Shown here: positions 9,426 through 20,200 of the stretch, piece by piece | Layout: every line of letters begins with the position of its first letter | Position numbering within the stretch: position 1 is the first letter of the stretch | From: Nitzschia sp. DOCU1 | Taxonomy: Eukaryota > Bacillariophyta > Bacillariophyceae > Bacillariales > Bacillariaceae | Direction of reading: 5' to 3' | DNA length: 64,000 nucleotides | Assembly (NCBI GenBank): GCA_951394045.1 | Contig: OX595995.1 | Coordinates: 434,001 to 498,000, forward strand | Translations under genes and position numbers: made by a program | Notes under the pieces: generated by a model | Told to the model about the DNA's origin: nothing | The model's input: the letters and a program-made list of their open reading frames with translations, nothing else | The model's database searches: none

Positions 9426-12400
9426 TTAAACCGGTTTGATGCGTCGAATGTTAACGCGTTCCATCAAGTTAGGAGCACGTCGAAGTGTTACCGTTCCGTT
9501 CGCATGAACACGTGTGATCTCATGAGGGCCAGTAAACAGAGGGCGCAATTTATCACCAGGTTTCCGAGGTCGTTCTAAGTAAACTTGGTGTCCAACACGA
9601 AAATCAACCGGTCTTCTTTTCTTGTTGGCTCGCAACAATCGATTATCAATTTGGGCTTGCCGTGCTTGTGTCAAGGTCTGAATATCTGCGATGAGAGGAA
9701 TGTCCAAGAGCATATCGCGACCGAACGCAAGAGCACCAGGAGAGAAACCACCCAACGAAAGATGAGCAGAACAACGTGTGGCAAACATCGCCGTAGCCAA
9801 TGCACTTTCAACCATGATATCAACTTCGTCTTGTCGTTGCGGAGGTTTGAGCTCCATATAAGTTCGAAGCACTTGTCCAACTGTTTTGTGCACGGCTTCA
9901 ATGACACCATTGGCTTGAGGATTATTCGATGTTGTGGGCTTCTTGCGAATACCAGCTTTCTTGAGCAAAGATTGAAACTCTTCGCAGATGAATTCGGGTC
10001 CGTTGTCATGGACGCATTCAATAGGACGAGGATAGCGGGAAAGGTACCCGTTTTCAAAGGCTCGAGCAACCGTGTTCCCTTTTTTGTCATTGCATCTGAA
10101 TATCTCCAGTAAGTTCAGCACCGGCTCAATACATGTGAGAGCCTTGATCTCAACATTCGTTTTGTTAACCTTCAATTTCCACGGTCCAATCATATCCACA
10201 TGAACCTGTTGCCACGGGAGGACATGAGAAATCTCTCGAATCGGCAATTCGCCGTAGTTCAAACGTGAGTGTTTCATTCGTTTACAGATATCACATGCAT
10301 CAATCAACCTTTTTGCTTCAATACCAATGTTTGGGTGTGAAAAGTGTCTTCGCACAGTCTTTTCCAACTTCGTCGCCGCTTCGGCGTGACCTAACAGGCC
10401 ATGGTAGTATTTCAATATTGGTGCCACCATTGTCCGGGGCAAGGCAATCAGCCCGCTGGCTTCGCCAGAGTCGGATTCACCGACGCAGATTACATCTGCT
10501 CCGCCCATTGGACGTTTTTTATAATTGTTCGGATCTTCCCGCAATAGGGTTTGCAATGTCTCATCCGACGTTTGGTAATGTGCGATAGTTTCGAAATTGA
10601 ATGGATATCGCTCTTCATTATCGAAACGGGGTAAGAAAAGCAGACAATCGGTAAGTGCACAATTTGGTTCCTCGCACGGTCCGCAATAATACTCATCGCA
10701 TTTTGTTTCTTCGAACGACTCTGTTGAAGTCGTACTCTCCCCAACCGTGGGAGACGCATCGTCCGCACGCGGAACACGACTCAAGGCATCAGCCACAACA
10801 TTGTCTTTGCCCTTTTTATAATGAAAGGTAACCCCGAAATCTTCCAATAACAATCGCCATCGCAAGACACGTTGTGTGGTGTACTGAGTCATGGAGTAAG
10901 TAAGATTCTTGTGATCGGTGTAAACATCAAGTTTCGCACCGTAGAGCATTGTTCGGAACGTTTTCAAAGTTTCGACAATACTCAAAAGTTCTTTCTCAAT
11001 CGTTGTATAATTCATCTGGGCCGCCGTCAACTTGCGAGAGTAGTATGCAACTGGATGACCCTCTTGCAGGATCACCGCACCCAATTGGTAATCCGAGGAA
11101 TCAGTTTCGATCGAAAAACCCTTGTTGTGATCCGGATATCGAAGTAGAGTATCCATAACCGCTAGCGACTTCATTTCTTCAAAAGCCTTGTCACACGCAG
11201 GCGTCCATTCAAAAGTAGTCTTGCCCGTAAGCGCTGTAAGCGGGGCGAGGACATGAGAACGCCTTGGCCACATATCTCGATAGAAATTGACCAAGCCAAG
11301 AAACGATCGAAGTTCTTTAACGTTCTTGGGTTTTTGCATCTTGAGGATCGAATCAACTTTCTTCTTCCAAGGTTTTATTCCTGTCGGCGTAAGCCAGTAA
11401 CCTAGAAAGTCAGTTTCTTTGACTGCCCATTCGCACTTCCTCGGGTTGATCGTGAAATTATGTTGTTCCAAAATCGTTAGAACTTGATCCAACAACGCAA
11501 TGTGCTCTTCCCAAGAATTGCTAAAACAAGCAATGTCATCGATGTAGATTTCAATGTCTTTGACGGCTGCAAGAACTCGCTCCATTATTTCTTGGGCAGC
11601 ATCAGGACTAATCGACAATCCCATAGGAAGACGATTGTACCGATACAAGCCAAACGGCGTAGCAATAACGCAGAGGTTCTTGGCCGTTTCCGAAAGTTCG
11701 AAGGTGTAGTATTGCATTGAAATGTCCAATTTTGTCAGAAATTTATACCCTGTTCGACGAGAAAGGATATCGCCAATGCGTGGAATCGGATACGCCTTGC
11801 GCTTGATCGCTTTGTTCAAGGCTCGGAAATCCGATATCCAACGAACGGTGCCATCTTTCTTGGGGATAATAAATGATCCCGCGATCCATTCTGATGGACC
11901 AGTTCTGGACAGAACACCTTCGTTTTCCAATCGATCTAGTTCTTTCTTGAACACGTCCAAATGCGTTCGAGGCACCGGATACGTGCGAGCACGATAAGCT
12001 GGAACGGTAGGATCCAGCTCCAAATCAATTTGCTCATTTGGAAAAACTTTCAACGTTCCATCGAATAGTTTCGTATACTTCTGTAGAACTCGTTTAAGAT
12101 CTCGTTTCTGAGAAGACGACAGGTGAGAGCACGCATTTACAACTTCCGTCACATCGACCTTTCCATAATTACTCTCTGAAATCGTCTTCGAATGATAGCC
12201 CGAAGCATCAACTCTTCCAATCGTGTCAGACCTATAAAGGTCGTCATTAGGATTAGAAAGAGTGGGACCGGACACCATCTTATTTTCCTTCATGGGCAAG
12301 ATCTTATCGTCCCATTCAATAATCTTCTGTTTGAAGTCCAGGATAATACCTAGTTCAATCAACACTTTGCGGCCAATCACAGCATCGTACCGACAAGGTG

Positions 12401-12695
12401 CATCAAACACATGGAGTTCCATGTTGACCACAGTTCGATGTGGATCCAATTCTTGCAGTTTTGTATCCTTGAGTAATATCGCTTCATTTGCCTTGAAGTT
12501 ACCCGCCAACGTAGACCCTGTGATGGCGGGGACCTTGAAGGACTGTAAATTTTTCCCCTGTAGGACTGATCGTTTAATCCATGAAGTAGTAGATCCTGAG
12601 TCCAATAGAACATGCAATGTATAATTTTTATTTTCGTTTTCAAATGATAAGGTAGTAACGGGCACATAATCCATGTCGAAAGTACCCTCTCCCAT
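9426..12695 (-). CDS. pol: Gypsy Pol polyprotein (protease, RT, RNase H, integrase)
   Basis: 1089 residues, uninterrupted. Aspartic protease DSGST at residues 32-36; reverse transcriptase with KLDISMQYYTF, LPMGLSISPDAAQ and catalytic YIDD near 385; RNase H with IETDSSDYQLGAVI near 530 and TDHKNLTY; a Cys-rich spacer; integrase with an H-x3-H/CDIC zinc finger (about 765-805), then HVDMIGPW, VHDNGPEF and NPQANGVIEAVHK carrying the DDE triad near 832, 895 and 932. No chromodomain is seen after the integrase. The frame is continuous with gag across one UGA, so the Met at 12695 may not be the true start; the polyprotein may arise by readthrough. RT motifs GLSISPDAAQ and YIDD differ from the common gypsy GLxNAPxxFQ and FADD. 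Confidence 0.93.
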   Translation of the reverse strand: MGEGTFDMDYVPVTTLSFENENKNYTLHVLLDSGSTTSWIKRSVLQGKNLQSFKVPAITGSTLAGNFKANEAILLKDTKLQELDPHRTVVNMELHVFDAPCRYDAVIGRKVLIELGIILDFKQKIIEWDDKILPMKENKMVSGPTLSNPNDDLYRSDTIGRVDASGYHSKTISESNYGKVDVTEVVNACSHLSSSQKRDLKRVLQKYTKLFDGTLKVFPNEQIDLELDPTVPAYRARTYPVPRTHLDVFKKELDRLENEGVLSRTGPSEWIAGSFIIPKKDGTVRWISDFRALNKAIKRKAYPIPRIGDILSRRTGYKFLTKLDISMQYYTFELSETAKNLCVIATPFGLYRYNRLPMGLSISPDAAQEIMERVLAAVKDIEIYIDDIACFSNSWEEHIALLDQVLTILEQHNFTINPRKCEWAVKETDFLGYWLTPTGIKPWKKKVDSILKMQKPKNVKELRSFLGLVNFYRDMWPRRSHVLAPLTALTGKTTFEWTPACDKAFEEMKSLAVMDTLLRYPDHNKGFSIETDSSDYQLGAVILQEGHPVAYYSRKLTAAQMNYTTIEKELLSIVETLKTFRTMLYGAKLDVYTDHKNLTYSMTQYTTQRVLRWRLLLEDFGVTFHYKKGKDNVVADALSRVPRADDASPTVGESTTSTESFEETKCDEYYCGPCEEPNCALTDCLLFLPRFDNEERYPFNFETIAHYQTSDETLQTLLREDPNNYKKRPMGGADVICVGESDSGEASGLIALPRTMVAPILKYYHGLLGHAEAATKLEKTVRRHFSHPNIGIEAKRLIDACDICKRMKHSRLNYGELPIREISHVLPWQQVHVDMIGPWKLKVNKTNVEIKALTCIEPVLNLLEIFRCNDKKGNTVARAFENGYLSRYPRPIECVHDNGPEFICEEFQSLLKKAGIRKKPTTSNNPQANGVIEAVHKTVGQVLRTYMELKPPQRQDEVDIMVESALATAMFATRCSAHLSLGGFSPGALAFGRDMLLDIPLIADIQTLTQARQAQIDNRLLRANKKRRPVDFRVGHQVYLERPRKPGDKLRPLFTGPHEITRVHANGTVTLRRAPNLMERVNIRRIKPV
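10734..10746 (-). promoter_or_regulatory. Candidate central polypurine tract
   Basis: The 13-mer ACTCTCCCCAACC occurs here and at 9383-9395 (the 3' PPT with the LTR's first base). Flanking bases are similar too (TGGGAGACGCATCG versus TGAGAAGCATCG). It sits between the RNase H and integrase coding regions. A duplicated internal primer site is known in lentiviruses and in Ty1; here it is inferred from sequence identity alone. Confidence 0.5.
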
Positions 12696-12722
12696 GAGAG
12701 CATCGACCTGTAGACTTGTTCG

Positions 12723-13888
12723 TCACCATTGTTCTTCGCCGTAGTATTCTTCTTCTTCTTCGCCATACCCATCGGCAAAGGAAGCTCCTTGATCTTGAAT
12801 TTCTTCTTGATAATCTTCATTTGGAGGATCGTTAGAGCTCGCCAAATAGTTGTCTTGACCCTGACTGTTTTCATTTGGGTGTTCTTCGTAACCAGCGCCA
12901 TCATCCACATAGTGGGCGCCTTGAACAGCAACTCGTTGAAAACGACCGCCGCCACCACGGTTTCCGCCAAAACGTCCAGGGTAACCGGCAAAACGCCCCG
13001 GAGATTGACTAGAACCTTGTGATCCTGTCGACACATGAGAAGGAGGGGTGTTCAAACGACGATATTGATTCGGAGGTGTAGCGAATGCCACATTTCCTGG
13101 AGTTCCTTGATGTTGAGGGTAATTACCGCGGCCTTGATAGCCGCCATAGTAACCGCCTCGTCCTTGATAATTACCACGATAGTAACCACGGCCTTGAAAG
13201 CCGCGTCCTTGATTTCCTTGATAGCGACCACGCCCCCGTCCACCACGTGTATCATTGTTGTTGTTGCGAATGCGGTTTTCAATTTCTTCCTGCTCCGCAA
13301 AGTAATCTACAATCGTCTCAAAAGACGACTGAAAGTTCAGATTGCTCCGCGCAAAGCTGTCTTTCCAAGTCTGTCGCATCGCCGTATGAAAGAGAAACTT
13401 GAGGGCGTTGTCATCGTAAGGCTTGTTCCCATTCGCCGAGGGAAACCACCTCATAAGATTGTTCAAAAACATGTATCTTGCAGCCAGTTCCTTGCAAGAG
13501 AGACGGAACGGCTTGGGCGTTGTATCCATGTACAACTTCTGCTTCATTAGATCGGAGTCCCGTAGGAACTTCGAAATAAAATCCGCAATAGCCGCATTGA
13601 ATGTGTCTAAGGTCTCTGTTTCTTGTAGAACCTTGACGACGTCCTGCACTGATCACGAATCGGGCCACCGAGGCATTCGCGAAACTTGGCAAACCTGAGC
13701 GGTCCATTCGTCAGGTTGAGTCGCCCGGCGCTTGCGACATCGTTGAATTCTTCAACGGTCCGAAGAATAAGCTCGATATTGAGCTTATCGGCCATTGGAA
13801 CTTCCATTTTACGTTTCTCACGAACCGGATTGGCTGCCGTGCCAATGTTCACCGTATGAACAACATGTGCATGCCTTACTTCTGCCAT
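12723..13888 (-). CDS. gag: Gypsy Gag with RGG-rich nucleocapsid; frame change near 13650
   Basis: An N-terminal frame starts at ATG 13888 (MAEVRHAHVV) and runs past 13650 in one frame; the capsid/nucleocapsid part (from 13649, 308 residues) continues in the -1 frame. Together they would give about 388 residues. The second half has a Gag-like helical region, then at about residues 133-180 of that frame a run of RGG/GRG and YRG repeats instead of a CCHC knuckle, then an acidic tail ending EEEEEYYGEEQW and UGA. Nine codons later, in the same frame, pol starts. The frame change may be programmed or a disabling mutation; no classic slippery heptamer is evident. Confidence 0.8.
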
Positions 13889-14078
13889 AGTCAACTCCGA
13901 TCAAAGCGGAATGACAGGCGCTCGAGTAGCTGCAGCAGTAGCCGAAGGATTCATGTGAGAAGTTAGACAAACTCGCAATAGAGAGAGGATGGTAATAGCT
14001 TGACAGGTGAATCGATTTTCGATTTTCCTTACGTAGCGGATAGTACAGATTGTACGCGAACTTGCTTCTGAATTCAGA

Positions 14079-14221
14079 GTGAACTACGCGTGTGAAGCAA
14101 TCAACTATCCATTATTATGAGGGCTACGAGTAGGCATGGATGCCGACGAGCGATCTTGAATGAGGTTTGACATCCTCGTACGTCAGTCTAGAGGTGCGTA
14201 AGAGACACGTGGCGCATCACA
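14079..14221 (-). repeat. 5' LTR of gypsy element
   Basis: 143 bp, identical to the 3' LTR at 9241-9383. The element's transcript should start within it and run leftward. Confidence 0.95.
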
Positions 14222-14390
14222 GCGCTTGGGACTGTAATAGACCCACCCATTACCTGTACGTACTACAGTACGTGCGGTCTAACGCCGATCATCTAAAATA
14301 AGAGCATCAACTCTCATCTGACAATGGCATCCCGTTTATACGGTTTCATTGCGACTCACAATCTTACTGTCAGCTACCCAGTTTATCATA

Positions 14391-15335
14391 ATGATGCAGT
14401 TGAGAAGAATTCTGTATGGCGCTGTTGTGGCATGGACTGTAAATTGTTGTTGTGGGGCCTTTTATCAACAGCCATTCCAACGCCTTGGTGACAGAAGCAG
14501 CATTATCAGGAACAAGCCGGCGTCTTGGTTGCTCCGCCCTCCGTCATTACTGCTAGAAGCCATTGACGGTCCAACCACGATCCGCAATACTTTGGTAGAC
14601 GAAGAAGAAGAGGTCGTGACGTTGCGATCCAAGCTCGATATTTTACAGGGTGTGGTGCGAGAACTTCATCATCAAACAAAAGAAACGTCATCAGCGATGC
14701 TAGTGGAGAAACAACAAATTGCGGACAACATTACCCACTTGACAAACAAACACAAGGATGAGCTACAGGCCGCCGTTAAGCAAGTCGAGTCGCGGCTCAC
14801 CCATCGAATCCAATCTCTGGAGGAACAACTCGATGATGTGACGGTTCAGCTAGAAGACAAGACGAGCGAACTGTTATTCCTTCAGGAACAATGGAACGGC
14901 ACAGAAGGGAAACTCTTGGAGGCAAATAAACATTTAAAGGCTAAAGAGCAAGAGATTCAAGCCATTAACGAAAAGACGGCCGCACGGGAAGAATGGCATG
15001 CTAGTCAATTACAGCGCCTCCGAAACAAACATCAGGAACAACTAGCAGAACAAGAAGCCACATTGATGGAATTGGTACAAACCACAAAAGAAGAACAACA
15101 AGCGACTATACTGTCCTTGGAAACTCAACTAGAGGAGTGCCAGATAAATATGGAGGAACGGGTCGAAATTGCTACCGCTGCTGTCCAAGCTGCCGAACAG
15201 CGAGCTCTTCAAGTGTCGGAACAATTGCAAAATTCGGACCGCCGGCACCAACGTGCGCAAGTTCTGTTAAAGCTTTACCAGCTGGTACTAGAGGGTCTGC
15301 TGCGAGAAGCAGCAGAACAGTCGGGGCAAGAATAA
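14391..15335 (+). CDS. Probable plastid-targeted coiled-coil protein
   Basis: 314 residues from the double ATG at 14391; earlier in-frame codons lack an ATG and precede the signal sequence. Residues 1-22 form a hydrophobic signal ending CCCGAF-YQQP, which fits the diatom ASAF-type cleavage motif with Phe at +1, followed by a Ser/Arg-rich transit-peptide-like stretch. From about residue 75 to 300 the protein is a nearly continuous heptad coiled coil rich in Glu, Gln and Leu. No catalytic domain. A structural or tethering role in the plastid is inference. It converges on the ALG5 gene, with 55 bp between stop codons. Confidence 0.6.
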   Translation: MMQLRRILYGAVVAWTVNCCCGAFYQQPFQRLGDRSSIIRNKPASWLLRPPSLLLEAIDGPTTIRNTLVDEEEEVVTLRSKLDILQGVVRELHHQTKETSSAMLVEKQQIADNITHLTNKHKDELQAAVKQVESRLTHRIQSLEEQLDDVTVQLEDKTSELLFLQEQWNGTEGKLLEANKHLKAKEQEIQAINEKTAAREEWHASQLQRLRNKHQEQLAEQEATLMELVQTTKEEQQATILSLETQLEECQINMEERVEIATAAVQAAEQRALQVSEQLQNSDRRHQRAQVLLKLYQLVLEGLLREAAEQSGQE

Positions 15336-15390
15336 ATCCAATGACGACCAAAATAGAACATGGCTAGCATTTCCTTAGTATGCATGCACA

Positions 15391-16511
15391 TCATGACCGC
15401 CGAACCTTCCAAATGCGTGTCATGTAACACGCCCGGACACAAATCATGTCCCGTAGCATGGTTAGACTGACAATGGCCAAGGCTAGCTTGGAGGTATTTA
15501 GTTTGGAGCCATCTACCTCGTGCCATGGAACGTCCACCTCGACAATTTCAATGCCTACCATTTCGGCAATCAACACAATCTTTTGTAGGGCGGGGCGGGG
15601 AGAGGGAATCAACAAGAAGTAAAGCATTCATTCCTTTGCGTCAGATCAGCAAACCAGCAACTACACACTCGATTTGTTTTCCTATGGTGCCTTACCTCAA
15701 TATCAAATGCCCATCGATGTAAATGTAACGTTCGAAAGACTAGTTCTGCCGACGATTTGGTAAATAGCTTGAATCCGCATTGCGTATCCTTGATGCGTGA
15801 GGACACAAACAAACTCACAAAGAAATGAAAGGCATACATCAACAGTGATCTTATCAACGAGCGTTGTTGAGTGGCTTGTTGTTGCAAATGCGCGCGACTT
15901 CCAAAGACAGCCAGTAATGGTTGCTTTTGCTTGCCAGCAAGTTCCTTGACAATCCGCTCCAAACCTGGTCCAAATTCCGTAGCCCCATCCGCATCGACCA
16001 TGAGTCGAAAGATGCCTTGTGCATGCATCATACCCGTTTGGACAGCCGCGCCCTTGCCACTATTCCTTTGGAGGGAAATGACTCGCCACGTGGTTGCTTT
16101 CAAGTCTTTCAAGACAGACACGACAACTCTTGAAGTCTGGTCTTTGGATCCGTCATTGACAATCACCCATTCGACTTCTCTACTAGCATTATTGCTAGCA
16201 TCACCAGCAGCAGCAAAGCGTTGCAATGCCTCCAAGACGTTCTGGCCCTTGGCGCTCGTCAAAAAGTCATTGGCTTCTTTCATCATGGCAGGAATTCGTC
16301 GTTCTTCATCATAGGCAGGAACGACCAGGGAAAGTAAGGGCGGCTTCTTTTTCTTTTGCGGGTCATCATTGCTCATGATGGTAGTATGTTGCAACTCGTC
16401 CGAAAGGCCTGCCGTAATGGCGGGAGAGAACAGCCACGCGAGGCCCACGGCCACCATCAAACTCAGGCAGGGCAACAAAAGCTTTTCTATTATCAATGAT
16501 AACGACGGCAT
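15391..16511 (-). CDS. ALG5: Dolichyl-phosphate beta-glucosyltransferase
   Basis: Transfers glucose from UDP-glucose to dolichyl phosphate at the ER for lipid-linked oligosaccharide synthesis. Two exons: 16511-15696 and 15579-15391; the intron 15695-15580 (116 bp) starts GTAAGG, ends AAAAG and keeps the frame. The spliced protein is 334 residues, the size I recall for yeast Alg5. N-terminal membrane anchor at about residues 8-35; GT2 fold with [10 protein letters not shown] near 64, [22 protein letters not shown], the DADGATEF metal-binding motif, and [14 protein letters not shown] before the intron. The second exon supplies [16 protein letters not shown], typical of the family. Confidence 0.88.
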
Positions 16512-17206
16512 TTTGTGTAATTCGAAGTGTTCAATAGAAGTAGTAGGCAGTCAATGAGTCAACCACAGGCAGTCATGAGAGTATACCGTTGAAAAGGTTG
16601 GACATTCGAGCAGCAATGTCATTGTCAGAGGTTGCGTCCGGCGAGAGAGAGAGCGAAGGATGTGTGCGATGATGATGATGGAAGATTGGGATCCAATCGA
16701 TGTGATCGACTCCTACCTGGTTTCTCAGTTCGACTGATTCGACCGAGATCTCTGTTTCTGATACACACAGCATCCACGTGGCGTTTATCTACAGTACATG
16801 CGGAATGACGTGCGGTGGATCGATTCGATTCGATTATCCTGTCGCGCATGTGACCGTCGATGACGCATACACACAGCATCCACGTGGCGTTCATCTAAAC
16901 ATGGGATAACGTGCAGGTGGATCGATTCGATTATCCTCGCGCGGCTGCGACTACTTGGACCGCCTTTCTGACATCACCTCATTTTATCCGCGTCGTTCTT
17001 GGCCTGGACCATGACGCATTATCGCCATCAGTACCGAGAGATTTTGCAATAGCACTGTCTCGATGAAACACAGTGACGGCAGTCTGCTGCCTGGCCCCCT
17101 TTTGTGCTAGTCCCTGCTACCGTATAGTTGTATTGATGATACAATGGTAGTGGGCCACGCCGCGTTTGTTGTCGGTGTCCAAGATCGTCATCGGCAAGCA
17201 AAGATC
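16512..17206. promoter_or_regulatory. Divergent promoter with duplicated G-box segment
   Basis: Between ALG5 (minus) and the ViaA-RavA fusion (plus). It contains a degenerate tandem duplication: about 16762-16842 and 16868-16938 share CACACAGCATCCACGTGGCG and GGTGGATCGATTCGATT. Each copy has the perfect G-box CCACGTGG, a bZIP/bHLH site type. No gene seen. Confidence 0.45.
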
Positions 17207-20200
17207 ATGATGCGGCGAGGGGCTGCCTCGTTCTTTCTCCTGGGTCTCTTGCGAGCGTCAAACTCGCCATTGTCTAGTGCTTTTGTCACGATGCAGCCGC
17301 CTCTATCTCATTCTTCTGCTAGAGTGGCGTTTGCTGGTTCCAGGAGTGTAATGCTCGTCCAGCCACAGGCAAAGGTTGTTGCTGCAGCTGCTGCTACCGA
17401 TGTCGATGATAAGGCTGGACCTATAATGGACCCATTGATTTACCAGTTCTTACAGCAAGACGAGGAATCATTTGCAGCTTTTGAATCTCTAGGAGGAATA
17501 TGGGAGGCTTCGACTGGCATTCGGGTGTGGCGGCATGCCTTGGCAAAAGGCAGATTGCCCACGGAATCCGACTTTGGCGCCACCAAAGATGACGTCCAGG
17601 CACAATGGTGCTGGCCCAAACAGCCATTCTATGACAAGCTTTATAGTTGCATGGTTCAATTGCAATTACCACGATTTGTACTCCGACATCCACAAGTCAA
17701 AAACGTTATTTTGAGGTCGCTAATACGGGTGACGATCCAATATGCAAACAAGTTGCAGAGCCTCGAAAACGAACGAATCGAAGAAGAACAAGCGGCCGAC
17801 GACGACGACGAAGAAGAAGACTTTTACTTTTTGGAGTGGCAGAAACAGTATCAGAGCGATCTATTAGATACTTCACTAGTTGCGCCGTCGTTGTCGCTGG
17901 AAGCTCTGGAGACTGACGAGTCGATAGCACAAGAAATGGCAAACGAACTTTTGAAAGAATGGGCTGGAGTTGTTCAAGGTGTCGGCATTTTGGATGGACT
18001 CTTTGGGTTGAATCATGGTCTGCTGCAAGTCTCTGATGACAATGGGGCGGGTGCTGCCACAGCGGGATATGGCGTTCAAGATGGCATTTGGTCACATTCG
18101 GGATGGACGGAGATCCCCAAGCTACAACGAGAAATTGCTCAAGTCACAGAGCTCCAAGACTTACTTTTATCCTTGGGACGACGACCCACAACACAAGATA
18201 GTGATCGCATTGAAAAATTTGCGCCTCGAAAGGAGCAAAACGATCGAGCCTTAAGCGCTCAGTTCGATCCGCAGCTTCGAGAATCCGTGGAGGGCATTTC
18301 TCTCTCCAATAGTTTTTCGGAAATGCTACCCTCGGAAGCTGTGCTCCTTTGCGGTGGAAAGAAATCACCTGCTTTGCGACGCCTGTTTATAGCCAAAATG
18401 GTAGAATCCAAGCTGCTGAGTTATCAATTGTCGGGCTGGACCGACGTTCCAAGCATTCCACGCACGCGACCCTTGTATCGAAATCGAATGCCGTCGGCAC
18501 CGGGTGGACCCATTATTGTATGCCTAGACACATCCTGGTCCATGTCGGGACGTCGGGAAGCCTTATCGAAAGCAGTGGTCCTAGCTTGTGTCTCGGCGGC
18601 CCATCAACAAGGCCGAGACTGTCAAGTGGTGGCATTTTCCAACGAGCGTGGGGTCATGGATGCGGGGATCCTTTCCCCGCAATGCAAAGACGGAATTCCG
18701 CGACTATTGGAATTTCTATCACATTCGTTTGGAGGTGGAACGGATGTGACGGGCGCTCTGAGGTATGCTTTAGCCATCCTAGAAGAGGACGACCTAATGG
18801 TATCGGCGGACTTGTTGCTGGTAACGGACGGGGAGATTCCAGATCCTCCAGTATCCGAGGAGCTCATGGAGAGACTTGACGCGTGGAAATCAAGAAAAGG
18901 TCTCGAAGTACATGGACTGCTTATCGGAAAATCAGAAAGTAAACCCTTATCTCGGCTCTGCACCAGGACGTACGATTTCCTTTCGGCCTACGAGTCCCCG
19001 TTTAGCTTGGTGGGAGGTGGTGGGAGCCGCGCGCCAAAACGAAGACTCGGAACGGCTCTCTATGCCAAGCGAAAGTCCTACGACGATGAATGGAGCCCGA
19101 GTGGCGGAAAGAAGACAAGGAACGGAAACCAGAAGTGGACGGACGAAACAGATGACTACGATGACAGTGGGCTAGAGAGGCGGACTTCAGAAGTCCAGGT
19201 AATAGATGACAGCGAGCTTTCAGTTGAAAGCTCTTTTGTTGCTGCCATTGGTCCGACCCTTGACGCCCTTCGAAAGACAGCAGCTCGTCGAGTCGCCGAC
19301 AATGCGTGGTCCCCAGAGGAACTCGATAAGGAACGAGCCGAGAACGGTTCCGTCTGGCAAACAAATGCTCAACTTCGAGCTGCTGTTGAACGTGTCGAGG
19401 ATGGGCTCGTCGAGCGAGGCGAAGACGCCCGTCTCGTGGTACTTGCTATGATTGCCAGCGAACATATTCTCCTCTTGGGAAGCCCAGGAACAGCCAAGTC
19501 TGTCCTTGGATTGCGGCTTGCACAGCTTTGCGACGGCAAGTTTTTCCAGCGCCTTTTAACACGCTTCACGACTCCGGAGGAATTGTTCGGGCCGTTGTCT
19601 TTGAGCAGTTTAGAGAAAGATGAATACCGACGCTGCACCGCAGGTTTTCTTCCCACCGCTGATGTGGCCTTTTTGGACGAGATCTTCAAAGCCAACAGTG
19701 CCATCTTGAACACGCTCTTGACAATTTTGAATGAGCGCAAGTTCGACAACGCTGGTGGCCGGGAGTCTTGCCCCATTCGCTGCGTAGTTGGCGCGTCCAA
19801 TGAGCTCCCCGAAAGTGACGAATTGGTGGCTTTATTCGATCGCTTTCTTATCCGAAAAGAAGTGCTTCCTGTTTCTGATGAGGGCGTGCTCAATCTTCTG
19901 TCCATGTCGAATCCAGGCGAGGCATCGTGTACTAAGGATAGAGACGACGGCATCTGCGAATCCATTTTTGTAGAAGGGCTCGACGAGGTTGTGAAGAGGC
20001 TCGCTTCTGCTGCCGATAGAGTCACAATGAACCAGAACGAGTGCGAACTTATGAGGGATCTTCGAACATTTCTTCGGCAAGATCAAAATATCGAAATCAG
20101 CGACAGGCGGCTGGTAAAGGCGGCGAGGCTTCTGAAGATTAGCGCCGCCTCGGATGGACGAAGTTTCGTCGATCCAATAGACTTCTTGCTGCTTCAGCAT

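Larger units (their letters stand above)
9237..14225 (-). mobile_element. Complete Ty3/gypsy LTR retrotransposon
   Basis: Two identical LTRs (9241-9383 and 14079-14221) bound a minus-strand gag-pol. GCGC flanks both outer ends (9237-9240 and 14222-14225), a plausible 4-bp target duplication. Pol order protease-RT-RNase H-integrase defines Ty3/gypsy. A purine-rich tract abuts the 3' LTR. No TGG-type primer site is obvious next to the 5' LTR; the sequence there is CTCTGAATTCAGAAGC. Identical LTRs imply recent insertion. Oddities: in-frame UGA between gag and pol, a frame change in gag, and a second copy of the polypurine tract in pol. Confidence 0.93.

Noticed and set aside
12377..13036. 219-codon minus frame overlapping the gag-pol junction
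   Set aside because: Out of frame with both gag and pol; no Gag-like features.
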